In this document: piece after piece, positions 56,760 to 64,000 of the stretch
How positions within the stretch are numbered: the first letter of the stretch is position 1
How the letters are laid out: every line of letters starts with the position of its first letter
Assembly: GCA_028564705.1 (NCBI GenBank)
Contig: JAPXFQ010000934.1
Span: 434,001 to 498,000 of the forward strand
Length of the DNA: 64,000 nucleotides
From: Apricaphanius iberus
Taxonomy: Eukaryota > Chordata > Actinopteri > Cyprinodontiformes > Aphaniidae
Reading direction: 5' to 3'
Notes under the pieces: generated by a model
Seen by the model: the letters and a program-made list of their open reading frames with translations, nothing else
What the model was told of the DNA's origin: nothing
The model's database searches: none
Made by a program: the position numbers and the translations under genes

Positions 56760-57835
56760 GTCGGTCAGCTGTTGAGCAACACAAACATGATCAACGCTAC
56801 AGTGTTAAAAAAAACAAAAAAAAAACTGATTATCCACACAAGTACAGCGTCCTGAAATTGTCCGTTTGGGTTTCCCTCCCAGCTGCTGAACATTCTTCCT
56901 TCATAACCACCAGTTTACGTAAAGGAAAAGGCATCTGCAGGGCTTTTATGCACGCACGGTTTCCACATCCGGCCCCAGGTCGGGCAGGTTCTGTCATGAA
57001 GACGCTTTAGGAGCCGCTGTTTGCTCGCCTTGGGAAAGAGTGGATCCTTTTGCTCCTCCCCTAACTTGGGAAAGTCCCGGTGGAAGTGTGATGATGGAGC
57101 ACAGGACACGATCACGGCTTGTGTGCAAATGATCCTTCCCTGCGTTCTATTCTGTGGTGCATTAAATTGAATCGTTTTTGGTTATTAAAATGCTGTTCTT
57201 GGGCTCTGGCGCCGATGTGTTTAATGTAAACACTATTTGCATTAATGCTGCGAGACGGCAGCGACTTGTTATTCAGGCTCTGCTTCGGCCTTAACAGCTC
57301 CAGAGATTTCTTCCTCCTCTACAGGCTTTCTGCTGTCAAACACGCTGACAACAGGTGACTGAATACTTTAATATTGAATGTTAATCCTGCGTATTTATTA
57401 AAAATGGACCGGGTTTACTGCGTGAGAACAATCAAGCCGGTCCCTCTGCTGTCATTGGCTGTTCTTGTCTAAGAATACCAGCAGTGGTTCTGTGCCTGCA
57501 GGAGCGTTTCAGAGCACGCTTTATTATTGTCAGTCTTCATTGCATCTGGGTCAGAAGCGATTAATTTCTACATGAAAACTCTGCTTTAACGCGCACCAGG
57601 CCACTCAGGCCGCTAGGTCTGCTGTCCCAGACTCGTTTCTCTCCTACAAATCTTCACATGCATGATTCCACACACATGCTGGAAAAAAATGATGCTTTTC
57701 AGCTTCTTCAACTGTTAATCCATGAAATAAGACAGACAACCTATGGAAGTGGGAAAGAGCAGAGAATAGGGCTTCATAGAAAGTACTTTCTGTAACAACA
57801 TCACAAAAATGAATATTCAGACTTTGAAATTAGCT
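56760..57835. other. Apparently non-repetitive stretch
   Basis: No repeat match or terminal structure. The section 57,170-57,560 has even composition, no long frame, and several homeodomain-type TAATTA/ATTA words; whether it is conserved cannot be seen here. Confidence 0.4.
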
Positions 57836-57839
57836 TTTT

Positions 57840-57935
57840 TTAGATCTGTTCTGGAGCAAAGCATGAACATGAGGAGAAGACTCTCATGTCCACTGTTAAG
57901 TATGATGGAGGATGTGTGATGCTGTGGGTCTGTTT
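57840..57935 (+). pseudogene. Tc1-like transposase scrap
   Basis: Translation gives TVKYDGGCVMLWVCFNG, the block around the conserved HGGGxxMxWxC motif of Tc1-like transposases. No flanking homology is obvious. Confidence 0.45.
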
Positions 57936-58097
57936 CAATGGTTCTGTCTATGGTTCACCAGTTGTCCTTTCTTCCTGAACATGGGGACAAGAGTGGGGAC
58001 ATCTAACCCTGTGTCCATGTCCACCACAGTCCAAAAGACACCGCTCAGGCTTTTAGAGAGTAAACTCCTCCAGTCCCCAACCGTGAATAAAAACTGA

Positions 58098-58126
58098 TGG
58101 ACAGATGGACGGATGGACGGATGGAC
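58098..58126. repeat. (GGAC/GGAT)n tetranucleotide tract
   Basis: GATGGACAGATGGACGGATGG and on, of the kind that ends RTE-type elements, but no element body precedes it. Confidence 0.7.
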
Positions 58127-58158
58127 TTAGTTACTGACTGTATTTTCCACCTGTTTAA

Positions 58159-58550
58159 GATGTGATCAGCCCATCAAATGGCCGTTATTAGCGGTTATCA
58201 CTCGCATTAAATGCCGTCAGACTGTGCCCTCTCTACCAACTGAAACATACTTTTCCGTTTGGTGTTTAAAACCTCTTCAAATTAGGTTTAGGCATTTTAA
58301 AGAAAGTATATTTGTCCTTCTGTGACCTTAAGGTTAGGACATAAAACTTGTGGGTTGGTTAAGATTGGTTAGATAACTCCAGTTACGATATGCTACTCTT
58401 ACAAAGTATTTTTGACACCTGCAGACAGTTGGCTGTTATCAGCCATAAGAATGGTAGATAACCTACTAGTAGGTAGAGAGGGCACAGTCTGACAGCATTT
58501 AATGGGAGTGATAACCGCTAATAACGGCCATTTAATGGACTGAAAACATC
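58159..58550. mobile_element. Foldback MITE with ~84-bp TIRs
   Basis: 58,159-58,242 and 58,467-58,550 are inverted repeats with few mismatches: GATGTGATCAGCCCATC, AAATGGCCGTTATTAGCGGT, TATCACTCGCATTAAATGC, GTCAGACTGTGCCCTCTCTA (left arm, in order). The ~225-bp loop is AT-rich. No transposase. The flanks show no clear target duplication. Confidence 0.85.
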
Positions 58551-58554
58551 GGAA

Positions 58555-59285
58555 TCGGCTGGATTTTTAGGGGTAGCAGATTATTTCGAACCTCGTTTTG
58601 CCTCTGGAACTACTTGAAGCAGGAATCAGCCTTTCTCTTCTCTGTTCCCCATCAGAGGATCCAGATAAAATCAGAAAGGTTGACCCGAAGGCGTGCGGGT
58701 CAGGACGGCACCGCTGTCGGGGTGACCACCACACCCTGTCCAGAATCCCACTTCATTAACTGCAGCAGTTAAAGACGCACGGCAAGTTAAGACGAATTAT
58801 ACGGCCCATGTCAGGTTGTTTTCCCACAGGACCGACACTCTCTGAGTGAACAATGTGGGCCCTGAGGGAACAAAGCAGACCTCCTCTGTTTTCACATTCC
58901 TGCAGCCTGGTTAGAGGGGGGGGGGGGGTGGGCAGATAGGACCCTGATCTCCAGGATCAGAGGATCCATGACATGACTTCACATGTCGCTCAGCAGTACG
59001 CTTAATACTTCAGTTACTTGGCAGCGTGGCCTCGGCACAGAGAAGGTGGACAGATGGATGAGGCAGATTCTGCTGCAGTGGTTAGATGGTGTGTGTGTGT
59101 GTGTGTGTGTGCGCTCACGCATCCAGTGAAAATATACGCACATACAGAAGAACATGAGGAAAGCAGAGAGGTTGTGAACAAAACAGGAGGAAGGGAGCAG
59201 CTCTGCTCCCGTCTCTGTGATTAGATCAGGGATCTGGGAGCCTACTTCGTCTACAAATGGTTATTGATCAATCAACAGGTGCTGG
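58555..59285. other. No gene seen; simple repeats
   Basis: Holds a G13 run at 58,916-58,928 and a (GT)n tract at 59,089-59,111. Confidence 0.45.
59089..59111. repeat. (GT)11 microsatellite
   Basis: Uninterrupted GT dinucleotides. Confidence 0.95.
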
Positions 59286-59299
59286 AGGAGGTCTGAGTG

Positions 59300-59745
59300 C
59301 ATCGTTGTGTGAAGGAATCTTCCTGCTTAGTGGAACAAGCAGGAACAACTCCATCTACTCATGTTAATGTTTGCCGGGGAGTCCAGAGGAATGTCTCTGC
59401 AGCGGGAAAAGAAACTCTGTTAATAAAGAACCTTAAAACTAAATCACACAACTTCCCCCATTTAACAGGAGCTTCTTATCAGACTCTACATGCCTCAGTT
59501 AGCAGGTCAAAGGTCATGAGACCCAACCAGTGTGACTTTTTGGAAAAGCTGAAACAAGATGGTGGCAGGAAAGAGCTGCATCTGGATGAAGCAGAAAACT
59601 GCTGAGACAACGTCCTCTGGACACAGGAGACCTGAATGGAGATGATGGAGGAAACCAGACTCAGCTAAAACGCCTCAAACCAGCTTTCAAACACAGTGGT
59701 GGATGGGTAGTGATGTGTGCTGCCTTCGATTTACCTCAGCAGTCA
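59300..59745 (+). pseudogene. Tc1-like relic
   Basis: Words such as GAAAGAGCTGCATCTGGATG, AAGCAGAAAACTGCTGAGAC, CCTCTGGACACAGGAGACC and ACACAGTGGTGGATGG parallel 20,555-20,740 (GCTGCTTCTGGATGAAGG, AGACAATTTCTTCTGGACAG, AGGAGACC, GGCACGGTGGTGG). Both seem to be remains of one Tc1-like family around its catalytic domain. The frame is lost. Confidence 0.45.
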
Positions 59746-59784
59746 AAGCTGGGTTTGGCATCACGCCTGAGAAAACTGCGTTCC

Positions 59785-60545
59785 AGTTTAATTCAATTCA
59801 ATTCACTTTTATTTATATAACTCCAATTCACAATATAAATAATCTCAAGGCATTTTACAACAAAAGTAATTTCAATACAATTATACAAACATTCCAATCA
59901 GTTAAGTTTTATATGTAAGGAATCCCAGCGTTGAGTCATCAACATGAAGTTGTGCCCGGATTATGCAGACTCCAACCACAGCAATTCCTCAGCAATCCCT
60001 CATACTGAGCAAGCATGTAGTGACAGTGGAGAGGAAAAACTCCCCTTTAACATGAAGAAACCTCCAGCAGAACCAGAACCTGGATCAGTACAAGCGGTCA
60101 TCTGCCACGACTGCCAGGGGTCTGAGAAGACAGAGAAGAGACAGCATGGAGGATGCTCGGTGACTTTGAGCATCATCTGGACCGATGTTCCCCATCCAAC
60201 AGGGGGCGTTATAGCTGAGCAGAGTACCAGACCATGTGGAGCTTCTGTGGGGAGAAAAATACTGAGAGAAAACTGGGTTAACAATCACAATAATAGCAGG
60301 AAAAATATATCTGGAGAGTAGTAGGAGAGAAAAGTAGAAGAGAGAAGAAAAGTGGTCAGTCTGTCCTCAAACAGTCTAAACCTATAGCAGCATAACTACA
60401 ACAATAGCTCAAGATAACCTAAGTCATTCTAACTATAAGCTTTATCAAAAAGGAAGGCTTTAAGCCTAGTCTTATAAACAGACAGAGTATCTGCCTCATG
60501 GACTAAAACTAGGAGCTGGTTCCACAGGAGAGGAGCCTGATAAAG
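59785..60545 (-). pseudogene. LINE-A: last RT codons and full 3' UTR
   Basis: The minus strand from 60,545 reads QAPLLWNQLLVLVHEADTLS, then YKTRLKAFLFDKAYS and a stop near 60,430, followed by the ~640-bp 3' UTR ending at about 59,790 in TTATATAAATAAAAGTGAATT. It is very close to 21,362-22,130, differing mostly by single bases. 5'-truncated at 60,545 inside the coding end. Confidence 0.8.
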
Positions 60546-60569
60546 GGACAGGAGAAAGGGGATCTCTAT

Positions 60570-60695
60570 TCGGATGCAGGGAAGTTCTCCAGAGTCCTGC
60601 TAATGTCCTGATTATTTGACTCAGGTGTGTTGAAGCAGAGACACACCTAAAAGCTGCAGGATACTGGACCTCGAGGCCTGGAGTTGGGAGACCTG
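60570..60695. mobile_element. Half copy of the hAT MITE
   Basis: GACTCAGGTGTGTTGAAGCA, GAGACACACCTAAAAGCTGC, AGGATACTGGACCTCGAGGC, CTGGAGTTGGGAGACCTG is the right half of the element that follows. The left half is absent. Confidence 0.65.
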
Positions 60696-60727
60696 TGCTC
60701 TAAAGGCTACAAAAGGAGGTTCTACAG

Positions 60728-60950
60728 CAGGAATCCCCACCTCCAGGCCTCGAGGGCCGGTATCCTGCAGGTTTTAGTTCCTTCCCTGGTTCAACACACC
60801 AGAATCAAATAATGGCTCGTTAGCAGGCCTCTGCAGAACTTTGCAATGCTGAGGAGGAAGTTAGAGAATTTGAATCAGCTGTGTTGGAGTAGAGACACCT
60901 CTAAAACTGGTAGGACATCGGCCCTTGAGGCCCGGACTTGAGGATCCTTG
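60728..60950. mobile_element. 223-bp hAT MITE with 8-bp target duplication
   Basis: The left arm CAGGAATCCCCACCTCCAGG, CCTCGAGGGCCGGTATCCTG, CAGGTTTTAG pairs with the right arm CTAAAACTGGTAGGACATCG, GCCCTTGAGGCCCGGACTTG, AGGATCCTTG. TTCTACAG (60,720-60,727) and TTCTACAC (60,951-60,958) flank it, an 8-bp duplication with one mismatch, as expected of hAT. Confidence 0.85.
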
Positions 60951-60974
60951 TTCTACACCTTCCTGGAGGAGGTT

Positions 60975-61020
60975 CAATTCAGTTTATTTATATAGCGCCG
61001 ATTCACAACAGGATAAAAAA
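60975..61020 (-). mobile_element. LINE-A terminal scrap
   Basis: CAATTCAGTTTATTTATATAG then CGCCGATTCACAACAGG is the 3' terminus of LINE-A in minus orientation; similarity ends after about 45 bp. Confidence 0.55.
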
Positions 61021-61024
61021 TAAA

Positions 61025-61395
61025 CCATAAAACGCTTTTGGCCTTCTAATGGATTTAGGCAAAAAATAAAGATAAAAGAAGCAAAGAAACAGCCTACTGA
61101 TACTGAAACAGTCAAAATGATGAACTCTCTCAGTTATTATTGTTGGATTTTACTGTTTCAAACATGAATAATTTTTGTTCTAACCTTTTACATGAGGGTG
61201 AAAGAAGCAGTAACATCCAGAGATCCTGCTCTACTTCATCAAACTCTGCAGACCTCTGGGTCCCTGGGTTCCCAGTTAGCCTCCTGTTGAAAAGAAATAA
61301 AATAAAAAGAATGAGCCATAAGGCTAAAGTCTTTATAAATATTATAATCTGTATGTAATATAAAAGAACTATGAAGAGATAAACATCCTTTTAAC
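61025..61395. other. No gene seen; possible LINE 3' UTR
   Basis: AT-rich and unclassified. Part of it may be the distal 3' UTR of the LINE to the right, whose end I could not place. Confidence 0.4.
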
Positions 61396-61535
61396 ATAAG
61401 AACAGCAGCAGGGTTCCATTCACAGATGTGCAGGTGAATGACAGCAGCAGATCTAAGTGTGGTCAGACCACACAGTGCAGTAAAATAAAGTTACATAGTG
61501 CAGATGGTTCTATCCTACATGGGTCTTTAACTGAA
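61396..61535 (-). mobile_element. Probable 3' UTR of the LINE
   Basis: Directly downstream of the stop. Minus-strand words TGCACTATGTAACTTTATTT and TACTGCACTGTGTGG are typical of sequence after L2-type ORFs in fish. The terminal repeat that would mark the element's end was not found. Confidence 0.45.
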
Positions 61536-64000
61536 CTATCGGGTCTTGTTATTGTTCATGAGTCTGATGGCGGAGGGGAAGAAACTGTTCAGGTGGCGGG
61601 AGGTGTGGGTCTGGATGGACCGTAGCCTCCTGCCTGAGGGGAGGATGGAGAATAGTCGGTGTCCAGGGTGAGAAGAGTCAGCTGTGATCCGACCCACACG
61701 CCTCCGGGTCCTGGAAGTGAACAGGTCCCGGAGGGATGGGAGCCTGCAGCCAATCACCTTCTCAGCAGCACGCACGATGCGCTGCAGTCGGTGTCTGTCC
61801 CGGTCTGCGGCGCCGGGGAACCACACGGTGATGGAGGAAGTGAGGATGGACTCGATGATGGCCGTGTAGAACTGCACCAGCATCTCGGTCGGCACCTTGA
61901 GTTTCCTCAGCTGCCGCAGGAAGTACATCCTCTGCTGGGCCTTCTTGATGAGGGAGCTGATGGTTGGCTCCCACTTGAGGTCCTGGGTGATGGTGGTGCC
62001 CAGGAAACGGAAGGAGTACACGATGGAGATGGGGTTGGGAGAGTCCATCAGGGTGAGGGGATACGGTGGGGCTGTGACTTTCCTGAAGTCCATGATCATC
62101 TCCACTGTCTTCTGGGCGTTCAGCTCCAGGTTGTTGTGACTGCACCAGGAAGCCAGCCGGTCCACCTCTCTCCTGTAGGCGGACTCATCACCGTCTGAGA
62201 GAAGTCCGATGAGGGTGGTGTCGTCCGCAAACTTGATCAGCTTTACGGACTGGTGACTGGAGGTGCAGCAGTTTGTATACAGCGAGAAGAGCCAGGGGGA
62301 GAGTACACAGCCCTGAGGAGTCCCAGTGTTTGTAGTCCGATTGTCCGAGACAATCTTCCCCAACCACACGTGCTGTCTCCGGTCCGACAGGAAGTCAGTG
62401 ATCCACCTGCAGAGGGAGTCGGGCACGCTGAGCTGGTAGAGCTTGTCTCGTAGCAGTCCAGGGAGGATGGTGTTGAAGGCAGAGCTGACGTCCACAAACA
62501 GGATCCTGGCGTAGGTTCCTGGGGAGTCCAGATGCTCCAGGATGAAATGGAGGGCCAGGTTCACTTCATCATCCACAGACCTGTTGGCTCTGTAGGTGAA
62601 CTGCAGTGGGTCCAGGAGGGGGGCGGTGATGTCCTTGAGGTGGGGCAGAACCAGGCGCTCAAATGACTTCATGACCACAGACGTCAGCGCCACCGGCCTG
62701 TAGTCATTAAGTCCTGTGATCCGTGGCTTTTTGGGGACAGGGACGATGGGGGAGGTTTTGAAGCAGGACGGCACGCGACAGAGCGCCAGGGAGGTGATGA
62801 AAATGTCCGTGAACACGGGGGCCAGCTGATCCGCGCAGTGTCTCAGGGTGGAGGGGGAGACACCGTCCGGCCCGGGGGCCTTCCTCCTGTTCAGCCTCAA
62901 AAACTGTCGGCGCACATCCTCCTCCTGGATGGAGAGGGCAGGGGAGGAGGAGGGGGGGTCTGAGGAGTCCTTTGATGAAGTGCTGGGGTCGTTGATGGTT
63001 GGGGTGATGGTGGGGGGAGCAGAGGTGTGAGGAGCAGACGGCTGTTCAAAGCGGCAGTAGTGTGTATTCAGGCCCTGGGCGAGAGTCCGGTCGTTCAGGG
63101 CCTGGGGGGCTTTTGGCTTGTAGTTTGTGAGAGCCCTCAACCCCCTCCACACGGCTGCAGAGTCATTGGAGCTAAAGTGTTCCTGTATACGGTTGGAGTA
63201 CACAGATTTTGCTCTTCTCACTTCACTGCTGAAGTGGTACTTTGCTCGTCTGTATGTACTCCAGTCCTCACTCCGCCGCGCTACTTCTTTCTCCTCACGT
63301 AGGCGCCGGAGCTTGGGTGTGAACCAGGGCTTGTCATTGTTATAACAAATCCTGGTGCGCGTTGGGATGATGCGCGTCTCATTGAACTGAATGTATGAGG
63401 TCACAGTGTCCGTATACTCGTCCAGATGGTCCGTGGCTGCTCCAAACGCTCCCCAGTCTGTCGTCTCCCAACATGAGCGCAGCTCCTCCACAGCTTCAGA
63501 GGTGTATTTCCTTGTTGTTATCACCGCAGGCTTGGCCAATTTCAGTCTCTGTCGGTATGAGGGAATTAGGTGCACCATCACGTGATCTGATAGTCCGAGG
63601 GCAGCGCGCGGAACAGCATGATACGCTCTGCTGACTGTAGTGTAGCAGTGATCCAACGTGTTCTCCTCTCTGGTCGGGCATTTAATGAACTGTCTATACT
63701 TTGGTAATTCCTGGCTCAGGTTTCCCTTGTTAAAGTCACCAAGCACGATAACAAGAGAGTCCGGAAAAGACCGCTCCGCATGTAATATCTGGCCTGCAAG
63801 CGTGCGCTGAGCCTCGTGCACGTCCGCGCTCGGCGTAATGTAGGCAGCCACCAGAATGAATGAAGCGATCTCACGCGGTGAATAAAAAGGCTTACAGTGA
63901 ATGAACAGATATTCCAGAGAAGGAGCGCAGTGTTGGGAGATCACAGTCACATCCGTGCACCAGCTGCTGTTGATGTAGAAGCAAACGCCACCACCTTTTG
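61536..64000 (-). CDS. CR1/L2-type LINE ORF: endonuclease/reverse transcriptase (partial at window edge)
   Basis: Enzyme of a non-LTR retrotransposon that nicks DNA and copies its own RNA at the nick. The frame has no stop from the right edge (64,000) to 61,536; the first Met in the window is at 63,950, but the frame is open before it (GGGVCFYINSSW), so the true start lies outside. Counting from that Met: endonuclease C-terminal half with GDFN (71-74), NTLDHCY (97-103) and LGLSDH (118-123); linker with DKPWF (206-210); RT with RRKAPGPDG (355-363), NDYRPVALTSV (415-425), the catalytic Asp in LFVDVSSAFNT (484-494), GTPQGCVLSPWLFS (543-556), FADD (574-577) and FLGTTI (649-654); then the C-terminal region with ITVWFPGAA (707-715). 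Intact over 800 codons with all visible catalytic residues, so a young copy. L2 versus Rex1 is inferred from motif style. Confidence 0.9.
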   Translation of the reverse strand, partial: KGGGVCFYINSSWCTDVTVISQHCAPSLEYLFIHCKPFYSPREIASFILVAAYITPSADVHEAQRTLAGQILHAERSFPDSLVIVLGDFNKGNLSQELPKYRQFIKCPTREENTLDHCYTTVSRAYHAVPRAALGLSDHVMVHLIPSYRQRLKLAKPAVITTRKYTSEAVEELRSCWETTDWGAFGAATDHLDEYTDTVTSYIQFNETRIIPTRTRICYNNDKPWFTPKLRRLREEKEVARRSEDWSTYRRAKYHFSSEVRRAKSVYSNRIQEHFSSNDSAAVWRGLRALTNYKPKAPQALNDRTLAQGLNTHYCRFEQPSAPHTSAPPTITPTINDPSTSSKDSSDPPSSSPALSIQEEDVRRQFLRLNRRKAPGPDGVSPSTLRHCADQLAPVFTDIFITSLALCRVPSCFKTSPIVPVPKKPRITGLNDYRPVALTSVVMKSFERLVLPHLKDITAPLLDPLQFTYRANRSVDDEVNLALHFILEHLDSPGTYARILFVDVSSAFNTILPGLLRDKLYQLSVPDSLCRWITDFLSDRRQHVWLGKIVSDNRTTNTGTPQGCVLSPWLFSLYTNCCTSSHQSVKLIKFADDTTLIGLLSDGDESAYRREVDRLASWCSHNNLELNAQKTVEMIMDFRKVTAPPYPLTLMDSPNPISIVYSFRFLGTTITQDLKWEPTISSLIKKAQQRMYFLRQLRKLKVPTEMLVQFYTAIIESILTSSITVWFPGAADRDRHRLQRIVRAAEKVIGCRLPSLRDLFTSRTRRRVGRITADSSHPGHRLFSILPSGRRLRSIQTHTSRHLNSFFPSAIRLMNNNKTR

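Noticed and set aside
61659..62198. 179-codon plus-strand frame (and others) opposite the LINE ORF
   Set aside because: Antisense shadow of the reverse-transcriptase coding sequence, with Gly/Val/Glu-rich translation expected from the opposite strand.
1..64000. Endogenous retrovirus or LTR element
   Set aside because: No paired LTRs, tRNA primer site, gag/pol/env-like frames or YxDD with retroviral context were found; all RT remains are non-LTR type.

Overview
This window is repeat-rich teleost (ray-finned fish) nuclear DNA. The evidence is the set of mobile-element families: LINE 3' ends of the kind that finish 'GCGCTATATAAATAAA', a tRNA-derived SINE with an (ATGG)n tail, several Tc1/mariner families, hAT and PIF/Harbinger-like MITEs, (AC)n microsatellites and a 29-bp minisatellite. 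No operons, bacterial-style genes, CRISPR arrays or rRNA genes are present, and I found no host protein-coding exon that I can support. The sequence reads as intergenic or deep-intronic DNA, probably percomorph; I cannot name the species. Family names rest on recognising protein motifs and terminal sequences from memory, not on a database search.

Layout. 0-6 kb: a decayed LINE 3' end, a LINE tail, one copy of an unclassified dispersed repeat, a perfect 118-bp hairpin, and a MITE that carries another element. 8-16 kb: a nested minisatellite, a LINE 3' end, a Harbinger-like MITE, a Tc1/mariner relic broken by other sequence, and a Tc1 3' fragment. 18-24.9 kb: a TTAA-flanked element holding a LINE fragment, a Tc1-like relic, a 1.2-kb LINE 3' end, and a MITE. 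25.4-33.3 kb: two copies of a ~0.7-kb element (one split by a LINE tail), a hAT transposon with recognisable transposase ends, and a Tc1/mariner copy split by a LINE. 35-38.6 kb: a MITE inserted in an older repeat whose empty counterpart lies at 13.3 kb, plus copies of two dispersed families. 41.7-44.1 kb: a mariner 5' fragment followed by a Tc1 relic that carries a SINE (12-bp target duplication) and a hAT element (8-bp imperfect duplication). 46.7-48 kb: a 29-bp minisatellite split by another repeat. 48.7-56.8 kb: LINE relics, two MITEs, a ~330-bp locally duplicated noncoding segment, and a Tc1 element containing a SINE. 57.8-61 kb: Tc1 fragments, a long-TIR foldback element, a LINE 3' end and a small hAT MITE with its target duplication.

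The only long intact coding sequence is at 61,536-64,000 on the minus strand. It is the endonuclease/reverse-transcriptase ORF of a CR1/L2-type LINE, open for over 800 codons and running off the right edge. Everything else is either non-autonomous or broken. The genes do not form a pathway; the layout is a record of successive insertions. Stretches with no recognisable repeat (mainly 26.2-28.9, 34.2-35.1, 51.3-52.5 and 56.8-57.8 kb) are the best places to look for conserved host regulatory sequence.
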